The notes beneath the pieces were generated by a model, which ran no database searches, was not told the DNA's origin, and saw nothing but the letters and a program-made list of their open reading frames with translations. A program made the position numbers and the translations under genes. Positions 16,353-23,154 of a stretch of 64,000 nucleotides of DNA are shown here, piece after piece; the stretch's first letter is position 1, and every line of letters starts with the position of its first letter. Source of the stretch: Myxococcales bacterium (GTDB taxonomy: Bacteria > Myxococcota_A > Polyangia > Nannocystales > Nannocystaceae); the NCBI GenBank assembly GCA_020633335.1, contig JACKDU010000008.1:310001-374000 (forward strand). Reading direction: 5' to 3'.

Positions 16353-17204
16353 TCAGAGGCCCTCGCCCTCGTCCCCCTCGGCCTCGAGCCGCGAGCGCTC
16401 CTTCGCCCCGAGCCGCCCGAGGCCGACGTTGTTGTCGAGGAGCACCTTGCAGGGCACCGCGACCTCGCCCGAGCGCGTCCGCAGGATCACCGAGACCCCG
16501 AAGTAGCGGACGACCACGCCCTCGACGTCGCCGACCTTGATCGTGTCGCCGGGCCGCGCGAGGCGGCGGAGGAAGTGACCGGCGACCAGGTTGTGGAAGG
16601 AGTGCCGGCTGCCGAGCGCGAACGCGAGGGCGATCGCCGCGGCCGTCACCGTCGCGAAGGTGACGAGCAAGGTCTCGACCAGCGCCGTCTCGATCCCCGC
16701 CTGGTGGGCGGCGACGACGACGCTCAGGGTCATCACCCCGTAGTAGGCGAGGTTGCCGAGGAGCTCGGGCTGCTCGACGTCTTCGCGGCGGGCGCCGAAG
16801 CCGACCGCGATGCGGCGGAGGAGGCCGGCGAGCGCCGCCCCCGCTCCGAGCACCAGCCCCGCCGCGGCCAGCCGCGGGAGGAAGGCGATCAGCGCCGCTG
16901 CCCCGTCGGAGACCGCCTCGAGGCCGAGGACGTCGGCCGCCGCCGCCGCGGTGACCAGCAGGCCGGCGAACCACACCAGCGAGCCGACCAGGTGGGCGAC
17001 CCCCTTGCGGATCCCGATCGCGTAGAGCAGGCGAGCCGCCCCTGCCTTCTCCGCGAGGCCGTCGAGGCCGCTCTTGTCGACCGCCCAGCGGGCCGTCCGG
17101 CGGGCGATCGCCGAGAGGATGAGGCCGCCGACGATCACCGCCAGGAAGAGGCCTGCGGTCGGCAGGATCTCGATCACGCGCTTTTGAAGCTCCTCTAGAA
17201 TCAT
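16353..17204 (-). CDS. MscS-type small-conductance mechanosensitive channel
   Basis: 283 residues. Four or five membrane helices (LFLAVIVGGLILSAIA, LVGSLVWFAGLLVTAAAAADVL, LAAAGLVLGAGAALAGLL, VMTLSVVVAAHQAGI) precede a pore-type helix LVTFATVTAAAIALAFALGS. The MscS beta domain follows: HNLVAGHFLRRLARPGDTIK, VEGVVVRYFGVSVILRTRSG and VPCKVLLDNNVG. The C-terminal alpha/beta cage domain is missing, as in short family members. MscS channels open under membrane tension and release solutes on hypo-osmotic shock. It is the last gene of the aquaporin/ECF operon and overlaps the previous gene by ATGA. Confidence 0.88.
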   Translation of the reverse strand: MILEELQKRVIEILPTAGLFLAVIVGGLILSAIARRTARWAVDKSGLDGLAEKAGAARLLYAIGIRKGVAHLVGSLVWFAGLLVTAAAAADVLGLEAVSDGAAALIAFLPRLAAAGLVLGAGAALAGLLRRIAVGFGARREDVEQPELLGNLAYYGVMTLSVVVAAHQAGIETALVETLLVTFATVTAAAIALAFALGSRHSFHNLVAGHFLRRLARPGDTIKVGDVEGVVVRYFGVSVILRTRSGEVAVPCKVLLDNNVGLGRLGAKERSRLEAEGDEGEGL

Positions 17205-17497
17205 CGCTCCTCCTCGCCCGGTCCGCGCCCGCGGGCGCCCGGGTCCTTCTCATCCGAATCGTCATCCGCGGGCGCGCTCCCCTGGAGGAGGGCTCCCGCC
17301 ATGTTGCCGGTCTCGATCGCGACCGAGGCCAGGAGGGCCGTCGCGCTCGGCGGGCGGACCTCCTGGGTCGCCGCGACCTGATCGACCTCCCGCTTCACCC
17401 GCGCCCCGAAGTCCGCGGCGAGCGAGACGACCTCCTCGCGGATGACCGAGAAGACCGCGTGGATCCAGTCCGACTCAAGCTGGTCCGGCGTCGCCAT
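17201..17497 (-). CDS. Small protein after ECF sigma gene, function unknown
   Basis: 98 residues, soluble, with an amphipathic helical first half (SDWIHAVFSVIREEVVSLAA, ARVKREVDQVAAT) and a charged disordered tail (PADDDSDEKDPGARGRG). It starts 23 bases inside the sigma gene and overlaps MscS by ATGA, so expression is tightly coupled to both. The place is that usually held by an anti-sigma factor, but there is no HxxxCxxC zinc motif and no membrane helix. An anti-sigma role is possible only on position. Confidence 0.7.
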   Translation of the reverse strand: MATPDQLESDWIHAVFSVIREEVVSLAADFGARVKREVDQVAATQEVRPPSATALLASVAIETGNMAGALLQGSAPADDDSDEKDPGARGRGPGEEER

Positions 17498-18065
17498 GCT
17501 GTCCCCCCCTCTTCTCGTAGATCCGCTGGAATTCGCCCCGCGCCCGCTGGAGCCGCATCTTCGCCGCCGACTCGCCGATCTCGAGGACCTGGGCGATCTC
17601 CTTGACCGGCAGCTCCTCGACGAAGCGGAGCACCATGATCTCGCGGTAGGGATAGGCGAGCTCGCCGAGGACCTGGTGGAGGAGCTCGCGCCCCTCGATC
17701 TGCCGGGCCACCGGCTCGGTGTGGGTCGGCATCACCTCGCTGCTCCGCTCCTCGTAGCGCGCCCGGGTCCGGGCGTCGCGGCGGTAGTTGAAGGCGAGGC
17801 GGCGGGCGATCACCCGGAGCCACCCACGGAAGCGCGCGCCATCGCCGCACTCCTCGATCGCCAGGAAGGCGCGGACGAAGGCGTCCTGGGCGATGTCCTC
17901 GGCGTCGCTCTGGCTGCCGAGGAGGTTCTTGAGGAAGCCGACCAGCCAGAGCTGGTGGCGATCGACGAGCTTCTCGAAGGCGAGCTGGCCCGGGAGGCCG
18001 CGAGCGGCCGCGCAGCGCACGAGCGCCGCGTCATCCGCCTCACTGGACTCCTCCCCCGCGGTCAT
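17475..18065 (-). CDS. ECF RNA polymerase sigma factor
   Basis: 196 residues. Sigma region 2 (about 25-95) includes AFEKLVDRHQLWLVGFLKNL, SDAEDIAQDAFVRAFLAIEE and FRGWLRVIARRLAFNYRRD, which bind core polymerase and melt the -10. Region 4 (about 125-180) is the helix-turn-helix LAYPYREIMVLRFVEELPVKEIAQVLEIGESAAKMRLQ in pieces, for the -35. No region 3, as in all ECF factors. It overlaps the second aquaporin gene (ATGA) and the small downstream gene. The repeated GTGACC-N14-CGTGTG promoter next to four transcription units of this cluster, including the one that expresses this gene, suggests it drives them and itself. Confidence 0.92.
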   Translation of the reverse strand: MTAGEESSEADDAALVRCAAARGLPGQLAFEKLVDRHQLWLVGFLKNLLGSQSDAEDIAQDAFVRAFLAIEECGDGARFRGWLRVIARRLAFNYRRDARTRARYEERSSEVMPTHTEPVARQIEGRELLHQVLGELAYPYREIMVLRFVEELPVKEIAQVLEIGESAAKMRLQRARGEFQRIYEKRGGQHGDAGPA

Positions 18066-18814
18066 CTGCGATGTCGACTTCCTGCGCCGAGCTGCGCCTG
18101 GTCTGCTCGCCGGCGGTGGATCCAGCCCACGATGTCCACCGACGGCGACCTCGGGTCAAGAAACCCACCGGAACGCCGCTCCCCTCGCCGACGAGGATTG
18201 GACGACGCGCTGAGCGCTCGATCGGTCAGGGCCGCGATCACCCCGCCGACGAGCGGACCGACGATGAAGATCCATGCGTGGCCGATCGGCGCGCGGCCGA
18301 TCGCCGCGAGGACCGGGGCGAAGCCGATCGCCGGGTTGAAGGCGCCGCCCGAGATCGGCCCGCCGATCAGGAGCCCGGCCGTCAGCGTCGCGCCGACGGC
18401 GAGGGCGTAGGCGACGTCGCCGCGGGGCTCGCGGTCGCGGAGCGCGACCAGGACCAGGGCCCACGCGAGGATCACCTCGACGAAGAGCGCGGCCTCGGGA
18501 TCGAAGCCGTAGACGCCGGCGACCGCGGGGCCCTCAGCGAGGGCCCGCACCGCCCAGGCCCCGAGGGTCGCCCCACCGAGCTGGGCGGCGACATAGCGGA
18601 GCGCCTCCCCCTCCGCCAGCCGGCCGCGGAGGAGGAAGGCGACGCTGATCGCCGGGTTGAAGTGGGCGCCGGAGCGGCGCGCCCCCCCCGCGACCAGGAG
18701 CGCGAGCGCCCCGCCGATCACCAGAGGTGCGAGGTCGGGCGTATGCGCGTACGCCCAGGCGTAGACCGCGACCAGGGAGAAGGTGCCGACGAGCTCGGTG
18801 ATCCAGCGTCGCAT
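18062..18814 (-). CDS. Aquaporin (MIP family), second copy, with odd C-terminal tail
   Basis: 250 residues. Both NPA boxes are present (SGAHFNPAISVAF near residue 49 and SGGAFNPAIGFAP near 158) and six hydrophobic segments can be traced from WITELVGTFSLVAVYAWAYA to AWIFIVGPLVGGVIAAL. The pore should carry water or small solutes. About 45 residues after TDRALSASSNP are rich in Arg and coded with less G/C at third positions; the other aquaporin ends where this tail begins, so the tail may be a read-through or the result of a shift. Its stop overlaps the ECF sigma start. It has its own GTGACC-N14-CGTGTG promoter, and a GGAG ribosome site precedes the ATG. Confidence 0.88.
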   Translation of the reverse strand: MRRWITELVGTFSLVAVYAWAYAHTPDLAPLVIGGALALLVAGGARRSGAHFNPAISVAFLLRGRLAEGEALRYVAAQLGGATLGAWAVRALAEGPAVAGVYGFDPEAALFVEVILAWALVLVALRDREPRGDVAYALAVGATLTAGLLIGGPISGGAFNPAIGFAPVLAAIGRAPIGHAWIFIVGPLVGGVIAALTDRALSASSNPRRRGERRSGGFLDPRSPSVDIVGWIHRRRADQAQLGAGSRHRR

Positions 18815-18831
18815 CGTGCCTCTGCTCCACT

Positions 18832-18857
18832 CACACGCCTCGGCGAGCGGCGGTCAC
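18832..18857 (-). promoter_or_regulatory. ECF-type promoter GTGACC-N14-CGTGTG before second aquaporin and sigma gene
   Basis: -35 GTGACC at 18852-18857 and -10 CGTGTG at 18832-18837 on the minus strand, 17 bases from the ATG at 18814. It directly follows the OmpA stop (18858), and would let the sigma factor transcribe itself with the aquaporin and MscS genes. Confidence 0.75.
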
Positions 18858-20366
18858 TCAACGGAGCACCCGGAACTCGATCCGCCGGTTCTGGGCCCGT
18901 CCAACCGCGCTCGCGTTGTCAGCGATCGGCTCGTCGGGGCCGACGCCGCGGGTCTGGATCCGCTCGCCGGCGACCCCGTGGTCGATCAGGTAGGTGCGGA
19001 CCGCGTCGGCGCGCGCCTGCGAGAGCTCGACGTTGCGCTCGCGCCGGCCCCGATCGTCGGTGTGCCCGCTGATCTCGAGGCGGAGCTCGGGGTAGGCGAC
19101 GAGGACCCGGACGGCGTCGTCGAGGGTCGGCCGCGACTCCGGGCGGATCGTCGCCCGCGCGCTGTCGAAGCGGATCCCGTCGATCACGCCGCTGAAGCGC
19201 TGGACCTCCGCGGGGAGCTCGTCCGGGCAGCCGTCGCTGTCGGCGTAGCCGTTGACCGTCTCGGGGGCGTCGGGGCAGCGATCGTCGGGGACCTCGATCC
19301 CGTCGCCGTCGACGTCCGGGCAGCCGCTCGGCGCCGGCCCGGCGGCGTCGGGGCAGGCGTCGTCGGGATCGGCGATCGTGTCGCCGTCGCTGTCCGGCGG
19401 CGGGCAGCCGTCGGGCTCGATCCCCCGCTCGGCCGGGCAGGTGTCGACGTTATCCTTGACGCCGTCGCAGTCGCCGTCGCGGTAGGGGCAGCCGTGCTCG
19501 TCCTCGCCGGCCTCGTGGGAGCACCAGTCGTCGGCGTCGGCGATCCCGTCGCCGTCGGCGTCGGGCGGCGGCGGCGGGGCGGCCGGGGGCTTGGGCGCGA
19601 CCCCGAAGCGGAGCGCCACGCTGACCAGCGCCTCGGCGCTGTGGGTCGGCCGCGACCCGGAGTCGGCCGCGGGGATGATGACGTCGCGGACGTCGACGCG
19701 GACGCCGAGGCGCTCGGTGACGTTGACCTTGAGGCCGCCGCCGACGTGGAGCGCCGGCGAGGTCGCGCGGCCCGCCGCGTTGACGGCGTCGCTGCGCACC
19801 CCGAGGACGCCGCCGCCGAGGGTGGCGAAGGGCAGGATCCGCCACCAGCCGGCCTGGATCACCGCCTGCGCCCGGGCGGTGTAGAGGAGCGCCCGCTGGT
19901 CGTTGAAGCGGCCCGGCATCAGCCCGAGCTCGCCCTCGATGCCGAAGAAGCGGCTCGGGTAGTAGCCGAGCCGGAGGCCGAGGTCGGCCGCGGGTCGACG
20001 GTACTCGCCGGGCGCCGCGTCCTCGGCCCGGAGGGCGATGCCGCGGGCCGGCGCGAGGACTCCGCCGAAGACGCTGATCTCGAGCTCGTGGTCGCGGGGA
20101 CGCTCCCGGAGGATCCAGCGCTTGGAGGCGCCGTCGGTCGCCGCCGCGCCGCTCTCCGCGGAGGCCGCGACGCCGGCTCCGCTGGCGCTCGCGCTCGCCG
20201 CGGGCGCGCTCGCCTCGGGCGCGCTCGCCTCGGCGCTCACGTCAGGCGCGCTCGCCTCAGCGCTCACGTCAGGCGCGCTCGCGCTCGCGCCCACGTCGGG
20301 GGCCGCTGCGCTCGCGCTGACAGCCGCGTCAAGGATCAGGAGGGTGGTGAGGGCTGTGATCTGCAC
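18858..20366 (-). CDS. OmpA-family wall-binding outer-membrane protein with TSP3 repeats
   Basis: 502 residues. A signal peptide and an Ala/Ser/Pro/Asp-rich spacer with repeats (SAEASAPDV) lead to a beta-barrel (ELEISVFGGVLAPARG, LGLRLGYYPSRFFGIEGELG, ALHVGGGLKVNVTERLGVRV). TSP3-like calcium repeats follow (DADGDGIADADDWC, DSDGDTIADPDDACPDAAG, DVDGDGIEVPDDRCPDAP). The end is an OmpA domain that binds peptidoglycan: LRLEISGHTDDRGRRERNVE, RADAVRTYLIDHGVAGERIQ, AQNRRIEFRVLR. It thus ties outer membrane to wall. The GTG start has AGGGGAC in front, overlapping the end of the DUF481 gene. Paralogue of 12678-14223. Confidence 0.88.
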   Translation of the reverse strand: MQITALTTLLILDAAVSASAAAPDVGASASAPDVSAEASAPDVSAEASAPEASAPAASASASGAGVAASAESGAAATDGASKRWILRERPRDHELEISVFGGVLAPARGIALRAEDAAPGEYRRPAADLGLRLGYYPSRFFGIEGELGLMPGRFNDQRALLYTARAQAVIQAGWWRILPFATLGGGVLGVRSDAVNAAGRATSPALHVGGGLKVNVTERLGVRVDVRDVIIPAADSGSRPTHSAEALVSVALRFGVAPKPPAAPPPPPDADGDGIADADDWCSHEAGEDEHGCPYRDGDCDGVKDNVDTCPAERGIEPDGCPPPDSDGDTIADPDDACPDAAGPAPSGCPDVDGDGIEVPDDRCPDAPETVNGYADSDGCPDELPAEVQRFSGVIDGIRFDSARATIRPESRPTLDDAVRVLVAYPELRLEISGHTDDRGRRERNVELSQARADAVRTYLIDHGVAGERIQTRGVGPDEPIADNASAVGRAQNRRIEFRVLR

Positions 20367-20376
20367 GGTACGTCCC

Positions 20377-21318
20377 CTAGAAGAAGCGGTACAGGAGCGA
20401 GACCGCGGTGATCGTGTCGACCTTGCGGATCCCGGGCGCGGGGTCGTTGTCGAGCCGCGCGGTGAAGGTGAGGCTGATCGCCAGGCGGTTGATCAGCGTG
20501 GCGGTCAGCGAGGTGTCCCAGTTGAGGCGCCAGCGGCGGGCGACCTGGACGCTCTGGAGGTACTCGACGCCGGTCCCGAAGGTCACGGCGTCGGAGATGC
20601 TGTTGGCGTAGCCGCCGAAGACCCGGACCGCGTGGTTCTGCCGCTCGCGGTCGATCGCTACGACTGGGTCGCCGTTGTCGTCGAGGACCACGGCGCCCAT
20701 CTCGTCCTTCGCGTAGGTCGCCTCCTCGGTGAAGCGGTCGTACTGGAAGTCGTAGCCGAGCTCCGACCAGAGCCGGTTCTTGGGATCGGTGAGGAAGTAG
20801 ACCGCGACGCCCGGGTCGAGGTTGACGCGGGCCTGGAGGCCCTGGAAGGGGTCGTGGCGGGCGGTGAGCATGGTGAAGAGCGACGCCCGCCGGTGGAGGA
20901 AGTAGTCGTAGCGGACCCGCCCCTGGACGTTGCCGACCGTCGGCACCGGCTCGCTCTGGCTGTCGACCGCGGCCCGGCCGTAGTTGCCGGCGAACATCGC
21001 CGAGAACTGGTGCTTCTTCCGGCGGATCCGCAGGCGGCTCGATCCGGTGACCGAGCCGGCGCGGGCGTTGCCGGTGCTGAGGAGGCCGCCGCCGGCGATG
21101 TCGAATTCGGTCGCGTCGTCGGCGGTCGCGGCGTCGGCCGACGCGGCGCTGGCGAACTTGCCGCTCCCGTCGACCTCGGTCGTCCCGGAGGTCGCGGGGG
21201 CCTGGCCGCCGACCGTGCCCGACGGCACGACCGGGTCAGCCGCCAGCGCCGACTGCGAGGTGAAGAGGGTCACGCCGAGGAGGGCGGCGCTCGCCAGAAT
21301 CTGGGTGTGGGTGGACAT
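20377..21318 (-). CDS. DUF481 (YdiY-like) outer-membrane beta-barrel
   Basis: 313 residues. A signal peptide (AALLGVTLFTSQSALA) and a Gly/Ala/Ser-rich stretch lead to FDIAGGGLLSTGNARAGSVT, the opening strand of DUF481 proteins. Alternating strands follow (HQFSAMFAGNYGRAAV, GRVRYDYFLHRRASLFTMLT, LWSELGYDFQYDRF, HAVRVFGGYANSI) and the chain ends in Phe (SLLYRFF), the usual signal for outer-membrane assembly. E. coli YdiY is described as salt-inducible, which fits the osmotic theme of the operon. The gene lies 33 bases after the first aquaporin and 10 before OmpA. Confidence 0.85.
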   Translation of the reverse strand: MSTHTQILASAALLGVTLFTSQSALAADPVVPSGTVGGQAPATSGTTEVDGSGKFASAASADAATADDATEFDIAGGGLLSTGNARAGSVTGSSRLRIRRKKHQFSAMFAGNYGRAAVDSQSEPVPTVGNVQGRVRYDYFLHRRASLFTMLTARHDPFQGLQARVNLDPGVAVYFLTDPKNRLWSELGYDFQYDRFTEEATYAKDEMGAVVLDDNGDPVVAIDRERQNHAVRVFGGYANSISDAVTFGTGVEYLQSVQVARRWRLNWDTSLTATLINRLAISLTFTARLDNDPAPGIRKVDTITAVSLLYRFF

Positions 21319-21351
21319 GATCAGGTGATTCCTTGGGTGGGTCAGGGCGGC

Positions 21352-21984
21352 CTAGGCCGCGTTGGGGTGCTGCACGCTGTAGACCGCGGAGGCCAGGGCG
21401 GCGCCGGCGAAGGGGCCGACCGCGTAGAGCCACGTGTGGTCGATCGGCGCGCGGCCGATGGCGACGAGGGCCGGCCCGAGTCCGACCGCCGGGTTGAACG
21501 CGCCGCCCGAGACCGCCCCGCCGGCGAAGGCGGCGACGACGACGGTGAAGCCGATCGCCAGTCCGTAGAACGAGTTGCCGGCGACCTCGTCATCGGTGGC
21601 GACGTTGAGGACGACCAGGGCGAGCGCGAAGGTGTAGGTCACCTCGACGAGGAGCGCCCCGAAGACGTCGTAGCCGACCGGCGGCGCGGCGACGAAGGCC
21701 TGGCCGGTGACCGCCGACCCCGCGAGCGCGGCCAGGGCGGCGCCGACGAGCTGGGCGACCATGTAGCGGAGCGCCTCGCCGCCGCCGATCTTGCCGCGCA
21801 CGTAGACCGCGAGGGTGACCGCCGGGTTGTAGTGACCGCCCGAGATGTGACCGCCCATGTAGACCACGCACATCAGCGCTCCGCCGATCGCCAGCGGCGC
21901 GAGGGGCCCGGCGTGGACGACCGCGAGGGCGATCGAGAAGACAAAGAGGAAGGTTCCAGTGAGCTCCGTGACGTACTTCTTCAT
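21352..21984 (-). CDS. Aquaporin (MIP family), first gene of osmotic operon
   Basis: 210 residues, a typical length. Both NPA boxes are intact: SGGHYNPAVTLAVYVRG near residue 54 and SGGAFNPAVGLGPALVA near 164. Six membrane segments run from YVTELTGTFLFVFSIALAVV to WLYAVGPFAGAALASAVYSV. It should conduct water or small neutral solutes through the inner membrane. It is the first of seven leftward genes (aquaporin, DUF481, OmpA-TSP3, aquaporin, ECF sigma, small protein, MscS). A GAGAGGGGCAGGGA stretch gives the ribosome site, and the ECF-type promoter lies just upstream. Confidence 0.93.
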   Translation of the reverse strand: MKKYVTELTGTFLFVFSIALAVVHAGPLAPLAIGGALMCVVYMGGHISGGHYNPAVTLAVYVRGKIGGGEALRYMVAQLVGAALAALAGSAVTGQAFVAAPPVGYDVFGALLVEVTYTFALALVVLNVATDDEVAGNSFYGLAIGFTVVVAAFAGGAVSGGAFNPAVGLGPALVAIGRAPIDHTWLYAVGPFAGAALASAVYSVQHPNAA

Positions 21985-22003
21985 CGTGAGTCCCTGCCCC
22001 TCT

Positions 22004-22029
22004 CACACGGCCGCCGCCGCCGGGGTCAC
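22004..22029 (-). promoter_or_regulatory. ECF-type promoter GTGACC-N14-CGTGTG before aquaporin operon
   Basis: -35 GTGACC at 22024-22029 and -10 CGTGTG at 22004-22009 on the minus strand, 19 bases from the ATG at 21984. One of four identical pairs in this cluster. Confidence 0.75.
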
Positions 22030-22185
22030 GGCCCCGTCACCGATCGATCCGTGAGGATCCGTCGCTGGCGGCCCGTGACCTCGGGAGCACGAGCCGTGTC
22101 GCCCAGCTCCGCGCCCGCGGGGGCCCGGCGCTCGCGCGCGCCCGCGCCTCGGCTATCCTCGCCCGGTCACCGACCCGCCCCCGCG

Positions 22186-23109
22186 ATGCGCTACGCCACC
22201 CTCCCGCTCACGCTCCGCCAGCTCCAGTACGTCTGCGCGGTCGCCGACGAGCTCTCCTTCCACCGCGCCGCCGCCCGCTGCGGGGTCTCGCAGCCGGCGC
22301 TCAGCGCCCAGCTCGCCGAGCTCGAGCGCAGCCTCGGGGTGACGCTCTTCGAGCGCGATCGCCGGGGCGTGCTGGTCACCCGCGCCGGCGCCGAGCTGGT
22401 CGCCCGCGCCCGCGCGGTGCTCCTCGCCGCCGACGACCTCGTCGACGCCGCCCGCCGCCACGTCGACCCGCTCGCCGGCGTCCTCCGCCTCGGCGTGATC
22501 CCGACGATCGCCCCCTACCTCCTCCCCGACCTCGACCCCGGGCTAAGGCGGGCCTTCCCCGGCCTCGAGCCCCGCTGGAGCGAGGAGCGGACCGAGCCGC
22601 TCTGCCGGCGGATCCGCGCCGGGGAGCTCGACGCCGGCCTCCTCGCGCTCGAGGCCGAGATCGGCGACCTCGAGCACGCGACGATCGGCGAGGACGAGTT
22701 CGTCCTCGCGCTCCCCCGCGGCGACGCGCTCACCCGCCGCCGCGCCGCCCTCGAGCTCGACGTCCTCGCCGATCGCAACGTCCTCCTCCTCGACGACGGC
22801 CACTGCTTCCGCGACCAGGCGCTCGACCTCTGCGCGGTCGCCGGGGCCCGCGAGCACGGCTTCCGGGCGACCAGCCTGACCACCCTGGTGCAGATGGCGG
22901 CCGGCGGCGCCGGCGTGACCCTCCTCCCCGAGCTCGCGGTCGAGGTCGAGAACCGGCGGGCCGAGCTGGTGATCCGCCGCTTCCGCGACCCCGCCCCGCG
23001 CCGCACCCTGGCCTTCGCCTGGCGGCGCGGCTCGGCCCTCGCCGAGCCCCTCCGCGACCTCGCGGCCGCCGCCCAGCGGGCCTGGCGACGGCCGCGGAGC
23101 GCCGGCTAG
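22186..23109 (+). CDS. oxyR: OxyR-type peroxide-sensing LysR regulator
   Basis: 307 residues. The N-terminal winged helix (LTLRQLQYVCAVADELSFHR, CGVSQPALSAQLAELERSLG) is LysR type. The effector domain carries the OxyR hallmark GHCFRDQALDLC, two Cys nine residues apart as in E. coli C199/C208, followed by FRATSLTTLVQMAAGGAGVT. In OxyR, hydrogen peroxide joins these Cys and switches on catalase and related genes. A catalase gene converges on it, and its upstream region has AT-rich dyads that could be the target. TATCCT at 22154-22159 is a possible -10. The upstream space is shared with the aquaporin operon. Confidence 0.9.
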   Translation: MRYATLPLTLRQLQYVCAVADELSFHRAAARCGVSQPALSAQLAELERSLGVTLFERDRRGVLVTRAGAELVARARAVLLAADDLVDAARRHVDPLAGVLRLGVIPTIAPYLLPDLDPGLRRAFPGLEPRWSEERTEPLCRRIRAGELDAGLLALEAEIGDLEHATIGEDEFVLALPRGDALTRRRAALELDVLADRNVLLLDDGHCFRDQALDLCAVAGAREHGFRATSLTTLVQMAAGGAGVTLLPELAVEVENRRAELVIRRFRDPAPRRTLAFAWRRGSALAEPLRDLAAAAQRAWRRPRSAG

Positions 23110-23126
23110 CGGCGCCCTCTCGGACA

Positions 23127-23140
23127 TGTCCCTTTGGACA
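23127..23140. terminator. Palindrome TGTCC-CTTT-GGACA between convergent oxyR and catalase
   Basis: Perfect 5-bp arms 17 bases after the oxyR stop and 15 bases before the catalase stop. It is a copy of the dispersed motif and a plausible two-way terminator, though without a T run. Confidence 0.5.
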
Positions 23141-23154
23141 TTCTCCGACCGCGC

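Noticed and set aside
16350..16355. TGATCA palindrome as a possible recognition or attachment site
   Set aside because: It is only the junction of two abutting convergent stop codons.
20038..22185. Plus-strand frame continuous with oxyR upstream of 22186
   Set aside because: It runs antisense to OmpA, DUF481 and aquaporin genes; the LysR domain begins at the ATG 22186.
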